Of a stretch of 64,000 nucleotides of DNA, positions 1 to 7,653 are shown piece after piece. The notes below the pieces were generated by a model. That model was not told where the DNA came from and did no database searches. It saw only the letters and a program-made list of their open reading frames with translations. The stretch is taken from assembly GCA_041394265.1 (NCBI GenBank), contig JAWKIO010000005.1:2852001-2916000 (forward strand). Direction: 5' to 3'. This stretch comes from Acidimicrobiales bacterium. Lineage in GTDB: Bacteria; Actinomycetota; Acidimicrobiia; Acidimicrobiales; SZUA-35. How positions within the stretch are numbered: the first letter of the stretch is position 1; each line of letters opens with the position of its first letter. Both the position numbers and the translations under genes were made by a program.

Positions 1-61
1 ATCGCCGCTCTGTGATTGCCGCCCTCCCATTGCCGCCCAGTAGCAGGAACGAGACGCACCC

Positions 62-1738
62 ATGACCGAACACATGACGATCTCGCGCGAGGGCCTGCGC
101 CGGCCCGAATGGCCGGAAACGGTCGAGATCTTCGACACCACCCTGCGCGACGGCTCACAGTTCGAAGGCATCGCACTCACCGCCGACGACAAGCTGAAGA
201 TCGCTCGTCAACTCGACTCGCTCGGTGTGCACTACATCGAGGGTGGTTGGCCCGGCTCGAACCCACGAGACGACGAGTTCTTCGCCCGCGCTGCTGCCGG
301 TGAACTCCAACTCGAGACCTCGGAACTGGTGGCCTTCGGGTCGACTCGCCGTCCGAACGGCAAGGTCGACGTCGACGAGACCCTGGCGAACCTGTTGCGG
401 GCCGAGACCGGCATCTGCTGCATCGTGGCCAAGTCGTGGGACTACCACGTGGTCGAGGCGCTGCGGACCACGCTCGACGAAGGCGTCGCCATGATCGCCG
501 ACTCGGTCGAGTTCCTGCGCTCGGAAGGTCGCCGAGTGTTCGTCGACTTCGAGCACTTCTTCGACGGCTACAAGCGCAACCCCGAGTTCGCCCTCCGCTG
601 CGTCGAGGCGGCCGCCATCGCCGGCGCCGAAGTGCTGGTGCTGTGTGACACCAACGGCGGCTCGCTCCCGCACGAGATCGAGGAAGCAACCGCCGAGATC
701 GTGCGGGCCTTCCCCGAGGTGACCGTCGGGATGCACACCCAGAACGACACCGGCTGCGCCGTGGCGAACGCGGTCGCCGGGGTTCGAGCCGGCGCCACCC
801 ATGTCCAGGGCACGATCAACGGCTACGGCGAACGCACGGGCAACTGCGATCTCACCACGTTCGTGCCGAACCTGTCGTTGAAGATGGGCATCCGGACCCT
901 GCCAAACGGCTCACTCGAGCGCCTCACGTCGGTGAGCCGCCATGTCGCCGAACTCGTGAACCTGCCGCCCAACGACGCCCTTCCCTACGTCGGCAAGTCG
1001 GCGTTCGCGCACAAGGCCGGGCTGCACACCTCCGCCATCGCTCGCCGGCCCGACGCCTACGAGCACATCGATCCGGCGCTGGTCGGCAATGGCACCCGCT
1101 TCCTGGTGTCCGACCTCTCGGGCCGCTCCACCGTCGAACTCAAGGCCAAGCAACTCGGCCTCGAACTCGACGGCAACCAGCTCAAGCTCGTGCTCGACGA
1201 ACTGAAGGCCCTCGAGCACGCGGGCTACCACTTCGAAGCGGCCGACGCTTCCCTGCAGCTGCTCATGCGGCGGGCCACCGGTTGGCGCAACCCATTCTTC
1301 GAGCTGGAGTCGTTCCGCGTCCACGTCGAGCATCGTCCCGGCGAGAAGATGGCCCTCGAGATGAATCCGCTCGGCCACCACGACGGCGTCGAGACCGATG
1401 CCGTCGTGAAGCTGATCATCGATGGTGAGCGGGTGGTCGCCACCGGTGAAGGCAACGGTCCGGTGAACGCGCTCGACGCCGCCTTCCGGGCGGCCATGGG
1501 CGACCGCTACCCCGAGCTGGGGCGCGTGAAGCTCACCGACTTCAAGGTGCGCATCCTCGACTCGCTGAGTGGGACACAGGCCATCACTCGGGTGCTGATC
1601 GACGCCTCCGACGGTGATCGCCGCTGGACCACGATCGGGGTGAGCGAGAACATCATCGAGGCCAGCTGGCAAGCGCTCGCCGATTCGATGATCTACGCCC
1701 TCGACGCGCTCGTCACCGCGCCGGAGACCGCGAGCTGA
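62..1738 (+). CDS. cimA: (R)-citramalate synthase
   Basis: 558 aa DRE-TIM metallolyase that should condense pyruvate with acetyl-CoA to citramalate, the first step of the threonine-independent route to isoleucine. The catalytic strand DTTLRDG is at residues 25-31, a metal-binding HTQND is near 225 and an NGYGERTGN stretch near 253. The C-terminal third looks like the LeuA-type regulatory domain expected for isoleucine feedback. The length fits CimA of the TIGR00977 type (about 530 aa) rather than homocitrate synthase. The ATG at 62 follows a purine-rich stretch; a second ATG lies four codons downstream. The main alternative is 2-isopropylmalate synthase, which I consider less likely because of the FGSTRR segment. 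Confidence 0.93.
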   Translation: MTEHMTISREGLRRPEWPETVEIFDTTLRDGSQFEGIALTADDKLKIARQLDSLGVHYIEGGWPGSNPRDDEFFARAAAGELQLETSELVAFGSTRRPNGKVDVDETLANLLRAETGICCIVAKSWDYHVVEALRTTLDEGVAMIADSVEFLRSEGRRVFVDFEHFFDGYKRNPEFALRCVEAAAIAGAEVLVLCDTNGGSLPHEIEEATAEIVRAFPEVTVGMHTQNDTGCAVANAVAGVRAGATHVQGTINGYGERTGNCDLTTFVPNLSLKMGIRTLPNGSLERLTSVSRHVAELVNLPPNDALPYVGKSAFAHKAGLHTSAIARRPDAYEHIDPALVGNGTRFLVSDLSGRSTVELKAKQLGLELDGNQLKLVLDELKALEHAGYHFEAADASLQLLMRRATGWRNPFFELESFRVHVEHRPGEKMALEMNPLGHHDGVETDAVVKLIIDGERVVATGEGNGPVNALDAAFRAAMGDRYPELGRVKLTDFKVRILDSLSGTQAITRVLIDASDGDRRWTTIGVSENIIEASWQALADSMIYALDALVTAPETAS

Positions 1739-1778
1739 CCCACCGCGCCCGAGGCCCCGAGCTGGCGCGAGCGCTCGG

Positions 1779-2267
1779 TCAGTTGCCGGGCTGCCAGATC
1801 ATCATGATCAGGCCGATGGCGAGCAGGACCTGCGTGAGGCCCTCGCCGATCGCCAGCTTCCCGGCCAGCGCCTTGGCGTCGGCGTCGGACTCGAGCGGCG
1901 TGTCCGGGTCGATGGCTTCGGCCCGCTCGGTCAGGCCACGAATGGCCGGTCGAACCATGCCGTGGGCGATGCCGACGACGGCGATCACGATCAGGAACGA
2001 TGCCGAGATCCACGCTGCGCCGAAGCTGATGGCGCCGTCGGACAGGGAGATCATCACGATGCCGAGCACGAACATCGCATAGATCGCATAGTGAGCGATG
2101 TTCGTGACCGCCGCCGTGTTGCGGAGGAGCACCGCCGCCTCACCGGCTTTCGCCCGGAAGGCCTTGGCGTTGTAGGCACCGTGGGCGATCAACCCGCCGA
2201 AACCGACGATGGCGGTCAGCACGTGGAGGAGCTGGACGATGCGGAAGATGACGGAGGTGGTGCCCAT
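1779..2267 (-). CDS. DUF2269-type integral membrane protein
   Basis: 162 aa from the ATG at 2267 with four predicted membrane segments. Two of these are an N-terminal LHVLTAIVGFGGLIAHGAYN segment carrying conserved histidines, and a closing segment ending in MIWQPGN. The pattern resembles the DUF2269 membrane family, whose biochemical role is unknown. An upstream in-frame start at 2330 is rejected because the extra 21 residues are Arg/Thr-rich and a TACCGT box sits 7 nt before the chosen ATG. It faces cimA tail to tail and is divergent from the gene at 2359. Confidence 0.7.
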   Translation of the reverse strand: MGTTSVIFRIVQLLHVLTAIVGFGGLIAHGAYNAKAFRAKAGEAAVLLRNTAAVTNIAHYAIYAMFVLGIVMISLSDGAISFGAAWISASFLIVIAVVGIAHGMVRPAIRGLTERAEAIDPDTPLESDADAKALAGKLAIGEGLTQVLLAIGLIMMIWQPGN

Positions 2268-2274
2268 CCGCCGC

Positions 2275-2280
2275 ACGGTA
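2275..2280 (-). promoter_or_regulatory. leaderless -10 box for the DUF2269 gene
   Basis: TACCGT on the minus strand, 7 nt before the ATG at 2267. It supports the shorter start. Confidence 0.5.
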
Positions 2281-2346
2281 GCCCGCGACGCACCCGTTCG
2301 GTTCGTCGCACGGCGCGCCGTCGTGCCCACATTCGACCGAGGTCGC

Positions 2347-2352
2347 TAACCT
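2347..2352 (+). promoter_or_regulatory. leaderless -10 box for the 2359 gene
   Basis: TAACCT followed by 6 nt and the GTG at 2359, the spacing typical of leaderless actinobacterial transcripts. Confidence 0.5.
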
Positions 2353-2358
2353 GTCGAC

Positions 2359-2883
2359 GTGGCTGCTCCCGATTTCGTGCCGACCGATCCCATCCAGCGT
2401 GTTCGCCGATACAGCTCACCTCCTCGGCGTGGTGACTCCTGGGTCGCCGACCGGCCCGGCGACCTGACCACGCCGGGCATGCCGAGAGGCGTGCGGCTCG
2501 GCACCACCGGACCCGACCAGGGGTATGCCTACAAGCTGGTCCGCCAGTTCGACGATCGGCTCGAGCTCGGAAAAGTTCATCGGGCCGACGCCGTCGCCGG
2601 GTGCGTCGGGGTGGCAATGAAGCGATCGGCGCTGTTCGGCCGGGGGCCGATGGTCCACGATCTCACTGCCGCCTTCACCCTCTTCGGTTTCCTCGACGAC
2701 GCACCCGATCCCGAGCTCGTCGCCTTCCGCGAGGCCGCCTTCGCCGAAGTCTCGAGCCACCATCACTATGTCGAGCGCCAAGAGCTGATCGACATGGTGC
2801 CCGACGCGGTCCTGCGTCGCCCACACGCAGCGATCATTGCCGACTACGGCAGCGGCTGGCGCAAGAACCTGCCGTCGGCGTAG
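2359..2883 (+). CDS. conserved hypothetical actinobacterial protein
   Basis: 174 aa with no signal peptide and no membrane segment. The N-terminus is rich in Pro and Arg and contains TPGMPRGVRLGTTGPDQGYA. The rest is a helical domain with repeated His residues (SSHHHYVER) and the tail DYGSGWRKNLPSA. I do not recognise a catalytic motif. The GTG start is supported by a TAACCT box 6 nt upstream. It ends 3 bp before the convergent anti-sigma-like gene. Confidence 0.6.
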   Translation: MAAPDFVPTDPIQRVRRYSSPPRRGDSWVADRPGDLTTPGMPRGVRLGTTGPDQGYAYKLVRQFDDRLELGKVHRADAVAGCVGVAMKRSALFGRGPMVHDLTAAFTLFGFLDDAPDPELVAFREAAFAEVSSHHHYVERQELIDMVPDAVLRRPHAAIIADYGSGWRKNLPSA

Positions 2884-2886
2884 ACC

Positions 2887-3966
2887 TCAGCTGCCGAGTG
2901 CTTCGGCCGCTGTCGACGCTGCGGTGCGCAGCTGATTGTTGACCGATTCGAGCGCTGCCGGATCGGCTTGGCTGCCGAGCACCGACATCGCTCCGTCGGG
3001 GAGTTCGTCGGCCGCAATGCACCCGCGTGGCGGTTCGACCAGCCCGGCCTGCATGGCGTGGATGTCGTCGCCGTCGAGTCCGGCGAGCGACGGCTCAGGC
3101 AGCGGGTTCTCCGGGGTCTCCATCGGCGTTCCGTCGAGGGCGAGGGTCTCGACGTAGACGCACATCGACTGCCAGAGCTCGCGGACCACCATGATGTGGC
3201 CGTTCTGCGCGGTGACCAGCCCGTTGAAGACCCAGTCGGGTGACTGCTTGTCGGTGATCGTTCGCTGCTCGACGACGTGGACCTCGTTGGTGGTGAGGTC
3301 GACGGCGTAGATCGCCACCTCTTGGTGCACGGGATCGGAACGGGTGTTGTCGCCGCCCGCTTCCGCGAGATCGGGACGATCGGTGAAGTCGCTCACGAGA
3401 AGGAAGGGGTGGTCGCCGAGCGGGGCGACGTCGGTGACCCGGCGTTCGGTGGTCGGGAGCGCCTCCGGGAGTTCGAGCGTGGTCATCGACCCATCGACGG
3501 CGCGGTGGGTCAGCCGGCCTTCCTCGACCACGATGGCGCCGCCGAGCCCGTCGGCCAGTTCGCTACGTCGTGCCGCTTGCACCGACTGGGTCACGCCGGC
3601 GTCGATGGTGGTGGTGAGGACGGTGGTCGTGGTGGATGCGGGCCGCCAGTCGTCGTTGCCCGGTTCGTACATCGACGCCGCTCGGTTCTCGACAGGCGGT
3701 TCGACCGGGGCGGTGGTCGTGGTGACGACGTCGACGGTCGGTCCGGCGGCATCGATCGAGGTGGTGGCAGGGCCGCGCAACAGCTGGGCCGAGGAGAACC
3801 CGAGCCCACCGACGACCACGACGGAGGCGGCGGTCACCCCGATCTGGCGCCGCCGCTTGCGTTGCGCCGCCCGGGCGATGATGGCCTCGATGTCGGGCGA
3901 GGTGGGCAGTGCGGTCCCGGCGCGGCGCAGGCGATCGATGATCGAGGCGGCGTGGCGTGGCGTCAT
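2887..3966 (-). CDS. membrane-anchored anti-sigma-like protein
   Basis: 359 aa. The N-terminal cytoplasmic part (about 55 residues, Arg-rich) is followed by one membrane segment (IGVTAASVVVVGGLGFSSAQ, about residues 42-62) and a large external domain of about 290 residues with a Thr/Pro-rich linker. Its ATG overlaps the stop of the sigma gene (ATGA), so the two are translationally coupled, the usual arrangement of a sigma factor and its membrane regulator. No zinc-finger anti-sigma motif is visible, so the regulatory role is inferred from topology and context. The external domain is not recognised. Confidence 0.65.
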   Translation of the reverse strand: MTPRHAASIIDRLRRAGTALPTSPDIEAIIARAAQRKRRRQIGVTAASVVVVGGLGFSSAQLLRGPATTSIDAAGPTVDVVTTTTAPVEPPVENRAASMYEPGNDDWRPASTTTTVLTTTIDAGVTQSVQAARRSELADGLGGAIVVEEGRLTHRAVDGSMTTLELPEALPTTERRVTDVAPLGDHPFLLVSDFTDRPDLAEAGGDNTRSDPVHQEVAIYAVDLTTNEVHVVEQRTITDKQSPDWVFNGLVTAQNGHIMVVRELWQSMCVYVETLALDGTPMETPENPLPEPSLAGLDGDDIHAMQAGLVEPPRGCIAADELPDGAMSVLGSQADPAALESVNNQLRTAASTAAEALGS

Positions 3967-4589
3967 GAGGCGGTCTCGAGATGGGTGCGGAGGCGCTCGA
4001 GGCCGCGACTCATGCGGCTCTTGGCGGTGCCAGGCGAAATGCCGAGTGCCTCGGCGGTGTCTCGCTCGGAATAGCCGAGCAGGTGACGCAGGACCACGAC
4101 CGAACGGAACTTGATCGGGAGTGCGGCCAGCGCCTTGGCCAGGTCCTCGTCGACGTAGGCGTCGTGCTGGTCGTCGAGATCGATGGTCGACAGCAGTTGA
4201 CGCTCCTTGTTGCGGCGCCAGATACGGCGTCGACCCCAGTTGAGGCCGACTCGGTAGACCCAGCCGGCGGGGTTCGACATGGTGTCGACGGTGTCCCACC
4301 GTTCATAGGCCCGAGCGAAGGCCTCGTCGGCCGCTTCTCGGCCAAGATCGTGACTCCCGAGCGCCCAGCCGAGGGCATTCGCCATCGATGCGTGCTCGTC
4401 GGCACAGAACTGCTCGAAGCGAGCCTTGGCGGTCGCGTCGGCGACGATCGTGAGGTCGGCATCTTCGACGGCCGTGCCTTCGACGACCGTGCCCTCGACG
4501 ACCGCGCCCTCGACGACTGTGCTCTCGACGCGCGTGTCGCTGGGGTCGACCGCGGCGGATTCGTCCACCTCGGTCGCCTCGTGGGTCAT
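3963..4589 (-). CDS. ECF-type RNA polymerase sigma factor
   Basis: 208 aa from the ATG at 4589. Region 2 is visible around EAADEAFARAYERWDTV and NPAGWVYRVGLNW. Region 4 is visible as LPIKFRSVVVLRHLLGYSER followed by the helix-turn-helix AEALGISPGTAKSRMSRG. An unusual acidic N-terminal extension of about 55 residues contains five-residue repeats (VVEGA, VVEGT). The form resembles SigE-like ECF factors of Actinobacteria. It is the first gene of a two-gene unit with a membrane regulator that overlaps it by 4 bp. An upstream in-frame ATG at 4643 is possible but adds only an atypical segment. Confidence 0.85.
   Translation of the reverse strand: MTHEATEVDESAAVDPSDTRVESTVVEGAVVEGTVVEGTAVEDADLTIVADATAKARFEQFCADEHASMANALGWALGSHDLGREAADEAFARAYERWDTVDTMSNPAGWVYRVGLNWGRRRIWRRNKERQLLSTIDLDDQHDAYVDEDLAKALAALPIKFRSVVVLRHLLGYSERDTAEALGISPGTAKSRMSRGLERLRTHLETAS
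4465..4539 (-). repeat. 15-bp in-frame tandem repeat in the sigma factor gene
   Basis: Five units of about 15 bp (TCGACGACCGTGCCC and variants on the plus strand) encode the Val-Val-Glu-Gly-Thr type pentapeptides of the acidic N-terminus. Length changes would keep the frame. Confidence 0.8.
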
Positions 4590-4720
4590 CGTGAGCACAG
4601 CCCTGAAAGCCCCGAGTCCGCAGATCGGTTCCCGAAACGGCACAGAATCTCGGGGCAGGTGCTGCCCCTCCGGGTGATGGGCGGCGGGCGGATCCCGGCT
4701 GGACGACTCCCGGCCACAGC

Positions 4721-4726
4721 TAGCCT
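4721..4726 (+). promoter_or_regulatory. leaderless -10 box for gltX
   Basis: TAGCCT with 8 nt to the GTG at 4735. It favours that GTG over the in-frame TTG at 4726, which lies partly within the box. Confidence 0.55.
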
Positions 4727-4734
4727 TGCTCCCC

Positions 4735-6111
4735 GTGACCGTGCGAGTACGTTTCTCTCCAGCTCCAACCGGCTACCTCCACGTGGGTGGCGCCCGATCG
4801 GCATTGTTCAACTGGCTGTACGCCCGCCACACCGGGGGCACCATGGTGCTGCGGATCGAAGACACCGACGCCGACCGCAGTCGCCCGGAGCTGATCACGG
4901 CAATTCACGAGAGCCTCCAATGGTTGGGGATCGACTGGGACGAGGAGTACCGGCAGTCGGATCGGTTCGATCGCTACGTCGCTGCGGCCAACGGCTTCCT
5001 CGAGCGTGGCCTGGCCTACCGCTGCGACTGTACCCAAGAAGCCGTGCAGGAGCGGGCGAAGGCCGCAGGGAGTGCCGGCTACGACGGCCATTGCCGTAAC
5101 CGCAACGTGGCGCCGGGCGAGGGCGTGGTCATCCGATTCCGCACGCCCGACGAGGGCATCATCGGGTGGGACGACCTGATCCGGGGTCGAGTCGAGTTCG
5201 ATGCGGCGGTGCTCGAGGACTTCATCGTGGTCCGCTCCAGCGGTGTGCCGATGTTTCATCTGGCCAATGCACTCGACGATCTCGAGATGAACATCACCCA
5301 CGTCGTGCGGGGCGAGGACCTCGTCAACACCACCCCTCGTGTGCTCCTGCTCCGACAGGCGATCATCGACAGTCGGCCCGACGACGAGCATCCGCCGCCA
5401 CCGGCGTACGCCCACCTGCCGCTCATCGTCAACGAGAAGCGGCAGAAGTTGTCGAAGCGCCGTGACGATGTCGCCGTCGGTGACTACCGGACGCGAGGCT
5501 TCCTCCCCGACGCCATGCGCAACTACCTCCTCACGCTCGGTTGGGGTCCCAAGGACGACGTCGAGATCGCCCCGATCGAGAAGTTCATCGCCGAGTTCGA
5601 ACTGGCCGACATCAACAAGGCGCCGGCCTTCTTCGACATCAAGAAGCTGGAGCACTTCAACGCCGAGTACATCCGTGCCCTCCCGATCGAGTCGTTCGTC
5701 GAGCTGAGTCAACCGTTCCTCGGCGGCATCGATCCGGCGTTGTTCGCCACGCTGGCGCCGTTCGTGCAGGAGCGAGTCAAGCGACTCGAGGAGATTCCCT
5801 CGTTCCTGGCATGGGTCGTCGGCGAGCCGGCCGAGCCCGATGACAAGGACTGGAAGAAGGTGATGGGGAAGGACGACGTCCCGGCGGTGCTCGACCTCGT
5901 CATCGAGCGGCTCGAGACCTCCGAGTGGACCCCCGAAGCCATCGGCGAGGTGGTGTTCGGTGTCGGCACCGAGCTCGACACCAAGACCCAGATGCCCGTT
6001 CGCATGGCGCTGACCGGAGCCCGCTCGGGGATCCCGCTGTTCGAGCCGATGGCCGAGATGGACCGCAGTGTGGTGCTCGACCGACTCCGAGCGGCGCGGG
6101 CCAAGCTGTAG
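4735..6111 (+). CDS. gltX: glutamyl-tRNA synthetase
   Basis: 458 aa class I aminoacyl-tRNA synthetase that charges tRNA-Glu. The HIGH signature appears as HVGG at residues 16-19, inside the family motif FSPAPTGYLHVGGAR. The KMSKS loop is KLSKR near 238-242. A C-terminal helical anticodon-binding region follows. The zinc-site region contains CDCTQE near residue 100. In most actinobacteria this enzyme also mischarges tRNA-Gln for repair by GatCAB, and here the gene lies just upstream of tRNA-Gln(CTG) and tRNA-Glu(CTC). The GTG start is set by the leaderless box. Length is normal for the family. Confidence 0.96.
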   Translation: MTVRVRFSPAPTGYLHVGGARSALFNWLYARHTGGTMVLRIEDTDADRSRPELITAIHESLQWLGIDWDEEYRQSDRFDRYVAAANGFLERGLAYRCDCTQEAVQERAKAAGSAGYDGHCRNRNVAPGEGVVIRFRTPDEGIIGWDDLIRGRVEFDAAVLEDFIVVRSSGVPMFHLANALDDLEMNITHVVRGEDLVNTTPRVLLLRQAIIDSRPDDEHPPPPAYAHLPLIVNEKRQKLSKRRDDVAVGDYRTRGFLPDAMRNYLLTLGWGPKDDVEIAPIEKFIAEFELADINKAPAFFDIKKLEHFNAEYIRALPIESFVELSQPFLGGIDPALFATLAPFVQERVKRLEEIPSFLAWVVGEPAEPDDKDWKKVMGKDDVPAVLDLVIERLETSEWTPEAIGEVVFGVGTELDTKTQMPVRMALTGARSGIPLFEPMAEMDRSVVLDRLRAARAKL

Positions 6112-6120
6112 CGTTCGTCG

Positions 6121-6756
6121 ATGGCAGGCCGCGGCGTTGCACCGATCGAGGATCGAGTCGCCGGTCGTTCCCGTCGACGCCTCCGGTGGGCGTTGGTGCT
6201 CGTCGGTCTCCTGGTCTTCTATGTCGTGGCGACCTTCGTCGATGTGTGGTTGGCCTCGCGTCAGCACTACGAGGGGTCGGCCGACGCGGTCGTGGTGCTG
6301 GGGGCGGCGCAGTACAACGGCACCCCATCACCGGTGTTGCAGGCCCGGCTCGACCACGCGGCCGAGCTCTACTTCGCCGGCCTGGTCGACGTTGTCGTCG
6401 TCACGGGCGGCAACCAAGAGGGTGACGTCACCACCGAGGCCAAGGCGGGCTACGACTACCTCCGAGTGACGGCACAGATTCCCGACGATGCGCTGCTGCT
6501 CGAGGTCGACGGGCACTCGACCTACGAGTCGCTCCGGGCGACCGCCCGATTCCTCGAAGCGCGAGAGGTCAACACCGTGATCCTCGTCACCGACCCGTAT
6601 CACGCCAAGCGGTCGTTGCTGATCGCCGCCGAGGTCGGACTCGACGCCGAGGTGTCGCCGACGTCGCTGGGGGCGCCCCTCGATCGGCTGGTCGAAGAGA
6701 CGGTGGCGGTGGCCGTCGGGCGCATCGTTGGGTTCCGGCGGCTCGACAACCGGTAG
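6121..6756 (+). CDS. YdcF/SanA-like DUF218 membrane-anchored protein
   Basis: 211 aa. One N-terminal membrane anchor (about residues 20-42, WALVLVGLLVFYVVATFV) is followed by a DUF218 domain. The domain shows DAVVVLGAAQYNG, the motif VVTGGNQ, an E-rich helix and VTDPYHAKRS. DUF218 proteins such as SanA, ElyC and YdcF are linked to envelope integrity, but their reaction is not established. It starts 9 bp after the gltX stop on the same strand, so it is probably co-transcribed. Confidence 0.85.
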   Translation: MAGRGVAPIEDRVAGRSRRRLRWALVLVGLLVFYVVATFVDVWLASRQHYEGSADAVVVLGAAQYNGTPSPVLQARLDHAAELYFAGLVDVVVVTGGNQEGDVTTEAKAGYDYLRVTAQIPDDALLLEVDGHSTYESLRATARFLEAREVNTVILVTDPYHAKRSLLIAAEVGLDAEVSPTSLGAPLDRLVEETVAVAVGRIVGFRRLDNR

Positions 6757-6842
6757 ACAGCCGCACAACGTGGCCGCGGAGAAAGTTGGTGGCCGAAGGT
6801 GGTCGTCTCCGCCGTGCGGGGCCGATAACGTGGTGGCTTCCC

Positions 6843-6914
6843 TCGGGGATGGTGTAATTGGTAACACTAGTGCTTCTGGTGCATTCATTGGGGGTTCGAG
6901 TCCTCCTCCCCGAA
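6843..6914 (+). tRNA. tRNA-Gln (anticodon CTG)
   Basis: The acceptor stem TCGGGGA (6843-6849) pairs with TCCCCGA (6907-6913), followed by discriminator A and an encoded CCA (6915-6917). The anticodon loop TTCTGGT sits on a 5-bp stem, giving CTG. The T loop GGTTCGAGTCC is present. Confidence 0.93.
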
Positions 6915-7013
6915 CCACGGATCTGAACGAGTTGGGTGTGATCTACCCACTCGCTAGGATCCGCTCGCTGTTCATCGGGCCGCTGGTCGGCACGGTGGGT
7001 AGCTGGAAGTCCT

Positions 7014-7086
7014 GCCCCGTTCGTCTAGCGGCCTAGGACGCTGGCTTCTCATGCCAGTAGCACGGGTTCAAATCCCGTACGGGGTG
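7014..7086 (+). tRNA. tRNA-Glu (anticodon CTC)
   Basis: The acceptor GCCCCGT (7014-7020) pairs with ACGGGGT (7079-7085), including a G1-U72 pair. The anticodon stem CTGGC/GCCAG closes loop TTCTCAT, giving CTC. The T arm GGGTTCAAATCCC is intact. No CCA is encoded. Confidence 0.93.
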
Positions 7087-7094
7087 CAAAACCA

Positions 7095-7124
7095 ACGAAG
7101 CCGGCCCCCCAGGGTCGGCTTCGT
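7095..7124 (+). terminator. hairpin terminator after tRNA-Glu
   Basis: ACGAAGCCGGCCC pairs with GGGTCGGCTTCGT, a 13-bp stem with one G-T pair, 8 nt after the tRNA. A short T-containing tail (GGCTTT) follows. It is bidirectionally placed, facing the minus-strand gene at 7167. Confidence 0.7.
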
Positions 7125-7166
7125 GGCTTTGGGTCGGAGCCTTGATCGTGACGGTCGGTCTGACGA

Positions 7167-7568
7167 TCAGGCGGCGATGTAGCAGATGCCTTCGTAGATC
7201 CTGCGCTGGAGGCCCTCGACGTCGATGTCGGGCCAATCCTCGGGCCATTCGGGGAGCACGGCGAGTACCACGTCACGAGGCAGGTCGACGCCCTCGACCA
7301 GCGAGCGGTCGTGCTCGTTGGCTTCGACGGCCAGCTCGAGCCACGCCCCGTCGATGACGAGGGTGGAGCGGATCTGGCCTCGAGCAACGCTCACCAGGGC
7401 GACCTGGCGAGGAAGGTAGGCAGCAGACGAGCCGGCGATACGCATGAACTCATCGGCGAGCAGATCCGACCCTACATCGTTCAGATCGAGGCGAACGGTG
7501 GCGTGCACGACGACGGCGGGGGCGGCGATCTCGGGGCGGGTTGCCTGATCCTGACGGTAGCTGCTCAT
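7167..7568 (-). CDS. hypothetical protein
   Basis: 133 aa from the ATG at 7568. It is soluble and acidic, with a strongly alternating beta pattern in the first half (AAPAVVVHATVRLDLNDV, RQVALVSVARG) and an acidic Trp-rich tail (PEWPEDWPDIDVEGLQRRIYEG). No membrane segment or known motif is seen. An upstream start at 7598 is in frame, but the ATG at 7568 gives a more usual N-terminus (MSSYRQDQ). Function unknown; it is a single gene facing the tRNA terminator. Confidence 0.55.
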   Translation of the reverse strand: MSSYRQDQATRPEIAAPAVVVHATVRLDLNDVGSDLLADEFMRIAGSSAAYLPRQVALVSVARGQIRSTLVIDGAWLELAVEANEHDRSLVEGVDLPRDVVLAVLPEWPEDWPDIDVEGLQRRIYEGICYIAA

Positions 7569-7653
7569 GGACGCAAGCTTCGGAACGGTGCCGAGCACTA
7601 TGACCGTCGCCGGGGAAAGTTTCCGGTCCCGGTCGGTCGACGTCCGATGTCGC

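Noticed and set aside
4726..6111. gltX start at the TTG at 4726
   Set aside because: The TTG lies partly inside the TAGCCT box and adds three residues not found before the family's usual N-terminus; GTG at 4735 fits better.
4720..6267. 515-codon minus-strand frame opposite gltX
   Set aside because: Shadow of gltX codon bias; low-complexity composition and no motif.
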